From: Bacteroides sp.
Lineage (GTDB): Bacteria; Bacteroidota; Bacteroidia; Bacteroidales; Bacteroidaceae
Length of the DNA stretch: 64,000 bases
Assembly (NCBI GenBank): GCA_015060765.1
Contig: SUXW01000009.1
Location: forward strand, 1-64,000
Direction of reading: 5' to 3'
This document shows positions 19,141 through 27,357 of this stretch, one piece after another. Made by a program: the position numbers and the translations under genes. Below the pieces are notes generated by a model. That model saw nothing but the letters and a program-made list of their open reading frames with translations. It was not told where the DNA came from and made no database searches. How positions within the stretch are numbered: the stretch's first letter is position 1; each line of letters begins with the position of its first letter.

Positions 19141-19785
19141 ATGAAAAGGATACAAACCGATACTCAATATATCCAGCAGTTAGTCAATGAAGGTGAACAC
19201 ATCCACCAGGATTTTAAGTTTGAGATTTCAGACGCCCATAAGATCGCCAAAAGCCTATCGGCTTTTGCCAATACAGAAGGTGGCAGACTACTCGTTGGAG
19301 TAAAGGACAATGGAAAGATTGCAGGAATTCGTTCTGAAGAAGAGATCTACATGATAGAAGCCGCTGCAACCATGTACTGCCAACCACCTATGAACATAAC
19401 GACATATACCCATTCTGTAGAGGGGAAAACGGTTTTAGAAGCCGTCATACAGGAAGCTGTGGAAAAACCCGTTTATGCCATAGACGAAAGCAATAAGCCA
19501 AAAGCATATATCCGGATTAAAGATGAAAATATCTTGGCAACTCCCGTCCATTTAAAGGTTTGGAAAAACGCCAACAAAACAAGAGGGGCATTTGTTACGT
19601 TTACAGAAAAAGAGCAGAAACTATTGGATGCATTAAAACGAAACGAAGCCTTAACATTAAATCAATGTTGTAAGATATGCAATACCAACCGAAATTCCAC
19701 ATGCAATCTATTGGCCGACTTCATCCGTTTCGGTTTGATTACGCCCATATTTCTTTCTCACAAATTTTATTTCAAACTCAATTAA
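19141..19785 (+). CDS. AlbA_2 (Schlafen-type) domain protein with C-terminal helix-turn-helix
   Basis: Cytoplasmic protein of 214 residues from the ATG at 19141, chosen because an upstream start would lie inside the promoter. The N-terminal half is an AlbA_2 domain (FKFEISDAHKIAKSLSAFANTEGG, then a LLVGVKDNG motif), which binds nucleic acid or nucleotides. The last 65 residues (LTLNQCCKICNTN region) look like a winged helix-turn-helix. Only 3 bp separate it from the symporter gene, so they form an operon. The role is unknown; transcriptional control is a guess from the fold. Confidence 0.75.
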   Translation: MKRIQTDTQYIQQLVNEGEHIHQDFKFEISDAHKIAKSLSAFANTEGGRLLVGVKDNGKIAGIRSEEEIYMIEAAATMYCQPPMNITTYTHSVEGKTVLEAVIQEAVEKPVYAIDESNKPKAYIRIKDENILATPVHLKVWKNANKTRGAFVTFTEKEQKLLDALKRNEALTLNQCCKICNTNRNSTCNLLADFIRFGLITPIFLSHKFYFKLN

Positions 19786-19788
19786 CCA

Positions 19789-21183
19789 ATGACTACATCC
19801 ATTCTAAATTCCATCAATGACGCATTATGGAGCTATATATTAATAGTTATGTTATTAGGATGCGCATTATGGTTTAGCTTCAAGACTAAATTTGTACAAT
19901 TCCGCATGCTTGGTGAGATGATTAAACAACTAAGCGAATCAGTTCACAAGCAAAAAGGGAACGAACATCACATATCCTCTTTTCAGGCATTTATGGTATC
20001 TTTAGCCAGTCGGATTGGCACAGGGAATTTAGCAGGGGTAGCTACAGCCATTACAATAGGTGGGCCAGGAGCCGTCTTTTGGATGTGGATTGTTGCACTA
20101 TTGGGGGCAAGCAGCGCTTTCATCGAATCCAGCCTCGCTCAATTATACAAAGTAAAGGGTAAAGACTCCTACATTGGAGGACCCGCCTATTACATGAAAA
20201 AAGGATTAAAACAACCATGGATGGGGGTATTATTTGCATTTCTGATTATCTTCACATTCAGTTTTGCTTTCAACTCCGTACAGAGCAACACAATCTGCGC
20301 CGCTTTTGAGCAAGCCTTTCAAACCGATCGCCTCACGATGGGTATCATTCTGACATCCCTGTCACTCATTATATTTTTTGGAGGCATCCAACGTATAGCC
20401 AAAGTCAGCAGTTTTATCGTTCCTATCATGGCTTTAGGATATATCCTACTTGTACTTTATGTAATTGTCACCAATCTCCATCAATTACCTCAGGTTATAG
20501 AAACCATTATCAGCCATGCTTTTGGTTGGGAGCAAGCGCTCGGTGGAGGTATAGGTATGGCCGTCATGCAAGGTATCAAACGAGGATTGTTTAGCAACGA
20601 AGCCGGTATGGGCTCTGCACCCAATGTAGCGGCAACAGCCGATGTCACCCATCCCGTCAAACAAGGTTTGATACAAGCATTAGGAGTATTTACTGATACC
20701 TTAATTATATGTACATGCACTGCATTCATCATACTCTTCAGCGGTGTACCATTGACAGGAGAAACCAATGGAGTGCAACTAACCCAAGCCGCATTAAACA
20801 ACGAAATAGGCAATTTCGGAAGTATTTTTGTCGCCATCGCCATTTTGTTTTTTGCTTATAGCAGCATCATTGGCAATTACTATTATGGTGAAACAAACGT
20901 CCGTTATATCACCCAAAACAAATTCATCATGATCATTTTTCGCATATCTGCAGGAGGAATGGTACTGTTCGGTTCTTTAGCCAGTCTTGAATTGGCTTGG
21001 AATTTAGCCGATATCTGTATGGGGCTAATGACCATCTGTAATTTAATCGCCATTCTCCTATTAGGGAAATATGCTTTCCGCTTGCTGGATGATTATCTGG
21101 TTCAAAAACGGAATGGTATCCAAAACCCCATATTTACAAAAGATAAAATGAAAGATATTGAAGAGGATATAGAATGTTGGTAG
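19789..21183 (+). CDS. Sodium:alanine symporter (AGCS family)
   Basis: Inner-membrane amino acid carrier of 464 residues with about 10-11 hydrophobic helices. It carries family signatures GTGNLAGVATAITIGGPGAVFW near residue 80 and GIKRGLFSNEAGMGSAPN near residue 265. It should import alanine or glycine with sodium. It follows the AlbA_2 gene by 3 bp. The C-terminal tail is cytoplasmic and acidic. The transported amino acid cannot be fixed from sequence. Confidence 0.92.
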   Translation: MTTSILNSINDALWSYILIVMLLGCALWFSFKTKFVQFRMLGEMIKQLSESVHKQKGNEHHISSFQAFMVSLASRIGTGNLAGVATAITIGGPGAVFWMWIVALLGASSAFIESSLAQLYKVKGKDSYIGGPAYYMKKGLKQPWMGVLFAFLIIFTFSFAFNSVQSNTICAAFEQAFQTDRLTMGIILTSLSLIIFFGGIQRIAKVSSFIVPIMALGYILLVLYVIVTNLHQLPQVIETIISHAFGWEQALGGGIGMAVMQGIKRGLFSNEAGMGSAPNVAATADVTHPVKQGLIQALGVFTDTLIICTCTAFIILFSGVPLTGETNGVQLTQAALNNEIGNFGSIFVAIAILFFAYSSIIGNYYYGETNVRYITQNKFIMIIFRISAGGMVLFGSLASLELAWNLADICMGLMTICNLIAILLLGKYAFRLLDDYLVQKRNGIQNPIFTKDKMKDIEEDIECW

Positions 21184-21194
21184 AACATTTTTTA

Positions 21195-21202
21195 TATCTT
21201 TG
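21195..21202 (+). promoter_or_regulatory. -7 box for the 21231 operon
   Basis: TATCTTTG matches TAnnTTTG and lies 28 bp upstream of the ATG at 21231, just after the symporter stop. It suggests a separate transcript for the next two genes. Confidence 0.55.
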
Positions 21203-21230
21203 CAAAAAAATAAATTAAAGCAGAAAAACA

Positions 21231-21857
21231 ATGAATATATTTTCCAAGTTATTCGGCAAGAAACAAGTCGAAGGAGAAGAATCCGTCAAAGTAGGTGGCA
21301 TGGAAGATTTCATGACCTTGATTCGAGTATATTACCAAGCAGTCATGGCTTCCAACATAGGTATTACCAACATCAATTTCCTCCCCGATATGGCAGTTTT
21401 CAAGCGCAGTTTGAAAATTCCGACTCAAAATAACAAATTAGGAATTGCCGAGAAATCACGCTGCAAGAAGATGCTGGTTGACATCTACGGCTTGAGCGAT
21501 GATTTTTTCAAGGAAATAGACAACTCCATCAAGAAAAATGTTAAGAACGTCAACGACGTAAAAACTTATTTATTCATGTTTCAAGGGTTCAGCCAAGATT
21601 TAATGATGCTCATTGGCAACCTGATGCAATGGAAATTCCGCATGCCAGGAGTTTTTAAAAAGTTATTACGTTCTATGACAGAGAAGTCAGTTCATGACAT
21701 CGTCAATAAGACCGATTGGAAAGACGACAGTGTACACAAGACTTGCATTGCTATCCGAAAATACAAGCAAGCATTAGGTTATTCTGAAAATTGGATGACA
21801 GAATACGTGTACAACATTGTATTACTCGCCAAGAAAGAACCAAAGCCTAAAGAATGA
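21231..21857 (+). CDS. Conserved Bacteroidales protein of unknown function
   Basis: Soluble protein of 208 residues without signal peptide or membrane helix. It begins MNIFSKLFGKK, is rich in lysine and appears mostly helical. I do not recognise a domain. The last 4 bp overlap the start of the UDG-like gene (ATGA), so the two are translationally coupled and may act together. Confidence 0.7.
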   Translation: MNIFSKLFGKKQVEGEESVKVGGMEDFMTLIRVYYQAVMASNIGITNINFLPDMAVFKRSLKIPTQNNKLGIAEKSRCKKMLVDIYGLSDDFFKEIDNSIKKNVKNVNDVKTYLFMFQGFSQDLMMLIGNLMQWKFRMPGVFKKLLRSMTEKSVHDIVNKTDWKDDSVHKTCIAIRKYKQALGYSENWMTEYVYNIVLLAKKEPKPKE

Positions 21858-22429
21858 TAGAAGAACATCCTTTAGAACCATTTCTCCCATCGAATGCAAA
21901 GCTATTGATGCTTGGCAGTTTTCCCCCACAAAAGAAAAGATGGAGTATGGAGTTTTACTATCCGAATTTACAAAACGACATGTGGCGTATTTTCGGATTG
22001 ATTTTCTTTGATAACAAAGAGCATTTTTTATTGCAAGATAAAAAGGCTTTTCATAAAGAACAACTCATTGAGTTTCTAACAATAAAAGGCATTGCACTAT
22101 TCGACACCGCTTCTTCAGTGCGCCGACTACAAGACAATGCTTCTGACAAATATTTGGAAGTGGTCAAGCCTACAGATGTGGGCTCACTAATCAAACAGTT
22201 ACATCAATGTAAAGCCGTAGCAACCACCGGACAAAAGGCTACAGAAATATTTTGCAGTCAAATGAATGCCAAAGAGCCATCCGTAGGAAGCAGTGAGTCT
22301 TTCTTTTTCGAAGAAAAGTATTTCCGCTTATACAGAATGCCTTCTTCCAGTAGAGCATATCCTCTTGCCATTCAAAAAAAAGCAGAATTTTACAAGCTCA
22401 TGTTCAATGAATTAGGTCTTTTAGATTGA
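21854..22429 (+). CDS. Uracil-DNA glycosylase superfamily protein
   Basis: Protein of 191 residues with the general layout of the UDG/MUG superfamily: an early LMLGSFPP motif where active-site motif 1 (GxxPG-like) is expected, and a late RMPSSSRAYP motif where the HPS-type loop is expected. The usual catalytic Asp/Asn is not clearly present, so activity may differ from classical uracil removal. It overlaps the preceding gene by 4 bp. Family assignment is fair; substrate is unknown. Confidence 0.7.
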   Translation: MIEEHPLEPFLPSNAKLLMLGSFPPQKKRWSMEFYYPNLQNDMWRIFGLIFFDNKEHFLLQDKKAFHKEQLIEFLTIKGIALFDTASSVRRLQDNASDKYLEVVKPTDVGSLIKQLHQCKAVATTGQKATEIFCSQMNAKEPSVGSSESFFFEEKYFRLYRMPSSSRAYPLAIQKKAEFYKLMFNELGLLD

Positions 22430-22457
22430 ACAAAACTTCATTTTTTGAGTTAATTAG

Positions 22458-22489
22458 TTTGATTATTCCAAAAATAACATCTAAATTTG
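22458..22489 (+). promoter_or_regulatory. Promoter of tRNA-Trp
   Basis: TTTG at 22458-22461 and TAAATTTG at 22482-22489 are separated by exactly 20 bp, a full match to the Bacteroidetes consensus. The tRNA begins 11 bp later. Confidence 0.85.
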
Positions 22490-22500
22490 CAGCCGCAAAC

Positions 22501-22573
22501 ACGGGAGTAGCTCAGTTGGTAGAGCACCGGTCTCCAAAACCGGGTGTCGGGAGTTCGAGCCTCTCCTCCCGTG
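22501..22573 (+). tRNA. tRNA-Trp (anticodon CCA)
   Basis: Complete cloverleaf of 73 nt. Acceptor arms ACGGGAG and CTCCCGT pair perfectly, the discriminator is G and the 3' CCA is not encoded. The anticodon loop CT-CCA-AA decodes UGG. Confidence 0.97.
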
Positions 22574-22575
22574 CT

Positions 22576-22611
22576 ATAAAGCTGTAAGTCTTCATAGATT
22601 TACAGCTTTAT
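22576..22611 (+). terminator. Terminator after tRNA-Trp
   Basis: A 12-bp perfect stem (ATAAAGCTGTAA at 22576-22587, complement at 22600-22611) extends inward by four more pairs including one G-U, with a TCAT loop. It starts 3 nt after the tRNA. Confidence 0.8.
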
Positions 22612-22636
22612 TTAATTAAAGAGAAGACTTAATGAT

Positions 22637-22996
22637 ATGATAAAGATTTTATTGATTATATCAGGATGCATTTCATTGGCATTAGGTATTATCGGAATTT
22701 TTCTTCCCATTATTCCGACAACCCCCTTTTTACTACTTTCTGCCGCCTTATTTTTTCGCAGTTCACCCCAATTGTATCATTGGTTGCTCCATCAAAAATA
22801 TTTAGGCAGTTACATTCGTAACTTCAGAGAACATCGGGCCATTCCTTTACAAGCAAAAATTATATCCGTATCAATGGTATGGTGTACATTGGTATATTGC
22901 GCCATCACCGTTACCGATGTCATCTTGCTCCGAACTCTTTTCATTGCTTTAGCCATCGCTATTAGTTGGCATATTCTATCATATAAAACATTGTAA
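22637..22996 (+). CDS. DUF454 (YbaN-like) inner-membrane protein
   Basis: Small membrane protein of 119 residues. Two close hydrophobic helices open the protein (SGCISLALGIIGIFLP, then a TTPFLLLSAALFFR segment), followed by the family motif YIRNFREHRAIPLQAKI and two further helices. This is the DUF454/YbaN family, whose function is unknown. It stands alone between the tRNA-Trp terminator and the cell-division operon. Confidence 0.88.
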   Translation: MIKILLIISGCISLALGIIGIFLPIIPTTPFLLLSAALFFRSSPQLYHWLLHQKYLGSYIRNFREHRAIPLQAKIISVSMVWCTLVYCAITVTDVILLRTLFIALAIAISWHILSYKTL

Positions 22997-23073
22997 CGTT
23001 CTCAACAGATAGCAATTTTTAGCATTTTTCTAAAATTATCTCCAAATTATTTTCAGTTTTGATTCCTAATATC

Positions 23074-23081
23074 TATATTTG
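23074..23081 (+). promoter_or_regulatory. -7 box of the coiled coil-zapA operon
   Basis: TATATTTG is a perfect TAnnTTTG match 18 bp before the ATG at 23100. It fixes that ATG as the start, because an in-frame TTG at 23079 falls inside this box. Confidence 0.65.
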
Positions 23082-23099
23082 TATAGAATTTGGTGTAGA

Positions 23100-23393
23100 A
23101 TGACAGAAGAAGACAAAAAGCTTATCAGTACATTTGAAGCAAAACTCAGGCATTTCATATATCTATACAACCAATTAGAGAACGAAAATGACCGGCTTAA
23201 AGAACTTCTTGCAGACAAAGACAAGGAGATAGAAGTACTGAAAACAGGCCAAAAGGAATGGGAAGTCAAATACACCAATTTGAAGACGGCCCGTACAATC
23301 AGTTTGTATGATAAAGACATCAAAGAAGCCAAACAACGATTGACAGGTTTAGTGCGTGAAGTCGACAAATGCATCGCTTTATTAAATGAATAA
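23100..23393 (+). CDS. Small coiled-coil protein encoded next to zapA
   Basis: Cytoplasmic protein of 97 residues that is almost entirely one coiled coil (heptad-like leucines from YNQLENENDRLKELLADKD onward). It is 15 bp upstream of zapA and shares its promoter. A short coiled coil beside ZapA recalls the ZapA-ZapB partnership in division-ring bundling, but I cannot call homology to ZapB; that link is inference from size, fold and position. Confidence 0.75.
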   Translation: MTEEDKKLISTFEAKLRHFIYLYNQLENENDRLKELLADKDKEIEVLKTGQKEWEVKYTNLKTARTISLYDKDIKEAKQRLTGLVREVDKCIALLNE

Positions 23394-23408
23394 AAAAGGA
23401 GTGATTGT

Positions 23409-23708
23409 ATGATAGACGAAAAAATGATGAAAATCAATCTTCAGATTGACTACCAACGATATCCGTTGACCATACGTCGTGAAGACGAGCTGTTATATAG
23501 GGATGCAGCCAAGCTGATTGACAATACATTGAACAAGTATCGCAGTCACATGCCAGACATGGATTCAAACAGGCATTGGGCTATGGCAGCATTTGAATTG
23601 GCTTTTACAAATATATCCATGAAGGACAGGAATGACACCCAACCTTATAAGGAGAAATTGGAAGAGTTGATGAAAGAATTGGACAGTTGCATCGGTAAGG
23701 GAGAATAA
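23409..23708 (+). CDS. zapA: Cell division protein ZapA
   Basis: Protein of 99 residues with the ZapA pattern: an N-terminal beta region (KINLQIDYQRYPLTIRREDE), the LYRDAAKLIDNTLNKYR helix, and a C-terminal coiled coil. ZapA cross-links FtsZ filaments at the division ring. The partner gene upstream encodes a small coiled-coil protein. Length is normal for the family. Confidence 0.88.
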   Translation: MIDEKMMKINLQIDYQRYPLTIRREDELLYRDAAKLIDNTLNKYRSHMPDMDSNRHWAMAAFELAFTNISMKDRNDTQPYKEKLEELMKELDSCIGKGE

Positions 23709-23737
23709 CAAATCATCATTTGCTAAAGGAAAGATCG

Positions 23738-23792
23738 CGCACAACCTTTGCTGTCAAGAGAAGAGTTCCTGACAGATAGGTAGTGCGTTTTT
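23738..23792 (+). terminator. Structured hairpin with T run between zapA and rny (terminator or small RNA)
   Basis: The sequence folds as one interrupted stem: CGCAC with GTGCG (23738-23742/23783-23787), ACCT with AGGT, a small internal loop, then CTGTCA with TGACAG (23751-23756/23770-23775) around a 13-nt loop. Five T follow (23788-23792). A terminator of the zapA transcript is the simplest reading. In gamma-proteobacteria 6S RNA lies just after zapA, but this element is far shorter than a 6S RNA. Confidence 0.6.
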
Positions 23793-23818
23793 ATTTATAT
23801 ATTAATAACAACAAAAGA

Positions 23819-25351
23819 ATGGTAACAACAGTAATAGCAGCTGTATGTTTCATCATTGGCGGTGGCTTGGCCTATTTGTTTTTCCGATACGGATTAAAAA
23901 ACAAATACAACAACATCATCAAGGAAGCTGAAACAGAAGCGGAGGTAATTAAGAAAAACAAGTTGCTTGAAGTAAAGGAAAAATTCCTAAACAAGAAAGC
24001 GGATTTAGAGAAAGAAGTAGCAGCCCGTAATCAGAAAATCCAACAGGCTGAAAACAAGTTGAAACAACGCGAAATCGTATTAGGACAAAAGCAAGAAGAA
24101 GTCCAACGCAAGCGTAATGAAGCAGAGGCTATAAAAGAAAATCTGGAAGCCCAAATTGTTATCGTAGAAAAGAAAAAGGAAGAACTGGAAAGATTACAAT
24201 CCCAAGAACGTGAAAAGCTGGAAGCTTTATCTGGTCTTTCTGCCGAAGAAGCAAAAGAACGATTGGTTGAGTCATTGAAAGAAGAAGCCAAAACTCAAGC
24301 AGCTTCTTATATCAATGACATCATGGAAGATGCTAAGTTGACGGCCAATAAAGAAGCCAAACGAATTGTCATCCAATCCATCCAACGCGTTGCAACAGAA
24401 ACAGCCATTGAAAACTCAGTAACCGTATTTCATATCGATTCAGATGAAATTAAGGGACGTATCATTGGACGCGAAGGACGCAATATCCGTGCTTTGGAAG
24501 CTGCTACCGGTGTAGAAATCGTAGTAGATGACACCCCGGAAGCTATCGTTCTTTCTGCATTCGACCCCGTCCGCCGTGAAATAGCCCGTTTGGCACTGCA
24601 TCAATTAGTTACAGACGGACGTATTCACCCGGCACGAATTGAAGAAGTCGTAGCAAAAGTACGCAAGCAAGTTGAAGAAGAAATTATCGAAACCGGTAAA
24701 CGTACAACCATCGACTTGGGTATCCACGGTTTGCACCCGGAATTGATTCGCATCATCGGTAAGATGAAATATCGTTCTTCATACGGACAAAACCTATTGC
24801 AACATGCCCGTGAAACAGCCAATCTCTGTGCAGTAATGGCTTCAGAACTTGGTTTGAATCCCAAGAAGGCTAAACGTGCCGGTTTGTTGCACGACATAGG
24901 TAAAGTACCCGATGAAGAGCCGGAATTGCCACATGCTCTTTATGGCATGAAACTGGCTGAAAAGTTTAAGGAAAAAGCAGATATTTGCAATGCTATCGGT
25001 GCACACCACGAAGAAGTGGAAATGACCAGTTTGTTAGCTCCTATCGTTCAAATATGCGATGCCATTTCCGGTGCACGTCCTGGTGCACGTCGCGAAATTG
25101 TCGAAGCTTACATCAAGCGTTTGAACGACCTTGAACAATTAGCGATGTCATACCCTGGAGTAACCAAGACATACGCCATTCAGGCCGGTCGCGAACTTCG
25201 TGTCATTGTAGGTGCCGATAAGATTGACGACAAGCAAACCGAAAGTCTGTCAACCGAAATAGCCAAGAAGATTCAAGACGAAATGACTTATCCGGGACAA
25301 GTAAAGATTACGGTTATCCGCGAAACACGTGCCGTAAGCTTCGCCAAATAA
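23819..25351 (+). CDS. rny: Ribonuclease Y
   Basis: Membrane-anchored endoribonuclease of 510 residues that starts mRNA decay. Order: N-terminal membrane helix (about 4-23), a long charged coiled coil (about 30-190), a KH domain ([15 protein letters not shown] region), and an HD phosphohydrolase domain with the metal-binding pair in LLHDIGK. I chose the ATG at 23819, which places the membrane helix at the very N terminus; an in-frame upstream ATG would translate through the hairpin tail. Length and layout are standard. Confidence 0.95.
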   Translation: MVTTVIAAVCFIIGGGLAYLFFRYGLKNKYNNIIKEAETEAEVIKKNKLLEVKEKFLNKKADLEKEVAARNQKIQQAENKLKQREIVLGQKQEEVQRKRNEAEAIKENLEAQIVIVEKKKEELERLQSQEREKLEALSGLSAEEAKERLVESLKEEAKTQAASYINDIMEDAKLTANKEAKRIVIQSIQRVATETAIENSVTVFHIDSDEIKGRIIGREGRNIRALEAATGVEIVVDDTPEAIVLSAFDPVRREIARLALHQLVTDGRIHPARIEEVVAKVRKQVEEEIIETGKRTTIDLGIHGLHPELIRIIGKMKYRSSYGQNLLQHARETANLCAVMASELGLNPKKAKRAGLLHDIGKVPDEEPELPHALYGMKLAEKFKEKADICNAIGAHHEEVEMTSLLAPIVQICDAISGARPGARREIVEAYIKRLNDLEQLAMSYPGVTKTYAIQAGRELRVIVGADKIDDKQTESLSTEIAKKIQDEMTYPGQVKITVIRETRAVSFAK

Positions 25352-25375
25352 ATAAGATTATTAAAAATAATTAAT

Positions 25376-25410
25376 AAAGGGTGTATCATTTTCACATGGT
25401 ACACCCTTTT
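25376..25410 (+). terminator. Terminator of rny
   Basis: AAAGGGTGTA (25376-25385) pairs with TACACCCTTT (25400-25409), with four more inner pairs and a 6-nt loop, followed by a T-rich tract. Confidence 0.85.
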
Positions 25411-25446
25411 TATTATAAAAAATAATTTCTGCAAAGCTGAAGTAAA

Positions 25447-26376
25447 TTAGACAAAGAACAATGACGCACCCAACACACTGATACAAGCGCCAAGGATTTC
25501 CTTGAATGTAACCTGCTGACCGAAAAAGAAATGCGAGGGCCAAAGAATTAATATAGGTGTCAGTGCCATCAGTGTAGAAGCAATACCCGCTTCGGTGTAT
25601 TGAACCGCCATCAACGAAAAAGCCACTCCTATAAATGGACCGGTAATGGTTGCTCCTATTGCCGCTCCCATTCCTTTACCATCGTCAATCGATTGAGCCA
25701 AAGTATGAAGTTTCTTTTGAATCATCATCACAAGCAGGAAACCAATGGTACCGGTTACCGCACGCATAAAAGTAGAAGCAAATGGAAGCATATCCAGCAC
25801 CGCATCCTCTCCCAAAGGAATGGATGCCTCATAATGATTCATACCTACTTTACTCAAAACCAATCCAACACCCTGTCCGATGCCGGCACCTATTCCAAAC
25901 AACACCCCCTTCAAGGGTAATTTCAAGGATAATTTATGCGAAGTTCCTTTATTTAGTACAGATATGGAGATACCTGTCAACGTTACCACCATACCCAACA
26001 ATGCCTGTACAGAAAGCGTTTCATCCAATATTATCCATGCCGCTACAGCAGCTGCAGGAGGAGCCAATGTCATAAAGAGTTGGCCAAAACGAGAGCCAAT
26101 CAGTATATAAGAATTGAATAAACAATAATCGCCCAACAAATAACCGACGAAACCGGAAAGCGACAACCAGAACCAAGTGGCAGCATCAGTATATAAGGGT
26201 ATAAAAGAACCGGTAAACCACCACAGAGTCCCTCCAAGCATCAGCAATGAAAGAACCATACGAATGACATTCAACTGCAACGAACCCAACCGTTTACTGG
26301 CAACTTCAGCAAACAATGCCGTCACCGTCCACGATACAGCCACCCCCAATGATATGATCTCCCCTATATACAACAT
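25447..26376 (-). CDS. EamA-type (DMT superfamily) transporter
   Basis: Polytopic inner-membrane protein of 309 residues with about ten helices arranged as two EamA repeats (about 5-140 and 155-305), the pattern of drug/metabolite exporters. It starts 24 bp after the patatin gene on the same strand and is probably in its operon. The substrate is unknown. Confidence 0.88.
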   Translation of the reverse strand: MLYIGEIISLGVAVSWTVTALFAEVASKRLGSLQLNVIRMVLSLLMLGGTLWWFTGSFIPLYTDAATWFWLSLSGFVGYLLGDYCLFNSYILIGSRFGQLFMTLAPPAAAVAAWIILDETLSVQALLGMVVTLTGISISVLNKGTSHKLSLKLPLKGVLFGIGAGIGQGVGLVLSKVGMNHYEASIPLGEDAVLDMLPFASTFMRAVTGTIGFLLVMMIQKKLHTLAQSIDDGKGMGAAIGATITGPFIGVAFSLMAVQYTEAGIASTLMALTPILILWPSHFFFGQQVTFKEILGACISVLGASLFFV

Positions 26377-26400
26377 TATTTATGCGTAAAAGAAGCTACT

Positions 26401-27231
26401 TCACTTATTAAAAAACGCTTTTGCACACTCATATCCCTCTTCGTATAAGGCCGTTAGTTTTTTCACATTGGTTTCCATCCGATCGACCTCCAACGGCTTT
26501 TCTGGACGTATAACCTCCACCTTGCCTTCCGTCTCAAGGCGTTCTACCAATTCCAATTGATAATTATATAGTTTGTTACGATTACTCAACGCCACCCTTA
26601 AACGTGGATATTTCTTATACATGAAGGAAGGAATTTTAAAATCGGACGCTTTCTTTCTATAACCTTTATTGCGAGTCAGCACGACTACACATTTTTCAAC
26701 TCCCTGACTAAATGCACGTTCAACAGGTATGGAATCAACAATTCCTCCATCCAGCATTGGATGACCGTCGACATGTGCAATGGGACAAACATATGGCAAC
26801 GTACTTGAAGCCCTAACAATCTCTATAATCCGCTGGGGATCACTTTTCTCTTCCCAATAGCAGGCTTTTCCTGTCACACAATCCGTTGTAACCATTTCAT
26901 AACGCCCTGGATTCAACGCATAAGCTTCATAATCATAAGGCAAAATATGATTAGGGAAATAATCGAACAACAAGTCCATATCAAGCAGACTGCGCTTCTT
27001 GATTAAATATTTAAGACCGATATAATGATATTTATCCAATAAATCGATATTGCTGTATTTAGCTCTTCCTCTTTGATGAGACATATAGGAAAGTCCATTA
27101 CACGCTCCAGCTGATACACCAATCGCATAAGGGAAGTGAATATCGGCATCCATAAAGTAATCCAATACACCACACGTAAATACGCCACGCATTCCTCCTC
27201 CTTCGAGCACCAGCCCCGTCTTATCGTTCAT
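26401..27231 (-). CDS. Patatin-like phospholipase family protein
   Basis: Protein of 276 residues with a complete patatin catalytic site: oxyanion loop GGGMRG near the N terminus, nucleophile elbow GVSAG (Ser near residue 41), and the Asp dyad in DGGIVDS. The family hydrolyses acyl chains from lipids. No signal peptide is visible, so it is probably cytoplasmic or membrane-associated (YjjU-like). An ATG 6 nt upstream (27237) is also in frame. It shares a transcript with the EamA transporter. Confidence 0.88.
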   Translation of the reverse strand: MNDKTGLVLEGGGMRGVFTCGVLDYFMDADIHFPYAIGVSAGACNGLSYMSHQRGRAKYSNIDLLDKYHYIGLKYLIKKRSLLDMDLLFDYFPNHILPYDYEAYALNPGRYEMVTTDCVTGKACYWEEKSDPQRIIEIVRASSTLPYVCPIAHVDGHPMLDGGIVDSIPVERAFSQGVEKCVVVLTRNKGYRKKASDFKIPSFMYKKYPRLRVALSNRNKLYNYQLELVERLETEGKVEVIRPEKPLEVDRMETNVKKLTALYEEGYECAKAFFNK

Positions 27232-27269
27232 TATCATAAATAATATTTATTTAAACACAAAAAAGTTCA

Positions 27270-27277
27270 CAAAGGTA
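27270..27277 (-). promoter_or_regulatory. -7 box of the patatin-EamA operon
   Basis: Minus-strand TACCTTTG matches TAnnTTTG, 39 bp before the patatin start. A CTTG at 27299-27296, 18 bp further upstream, is a weak -33 candidate. Confidence 0.5.
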
Positions 27278-27321
27278 CCTTTTTCAGATTAAAAACAAGT
27301 TCCTTTTCAATTATAAATTAC

Positions 27322-27329
27322 TACATTTG
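27322..27329 (+). promoter_or_regulatory. -7 box of the Xaa-Pro aminopeptidase gene
   Basis: TACATTTG matches TAnnTTTG and lies 28 bp upstream of the ATG at 27358. With the minus-strand box at 27270-27277 it makes a compact divergent promoter region. Confidence 0.6.
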
Positions 27330-27357
27330 CACATTAATAAACCAAAAAGTAACATTT

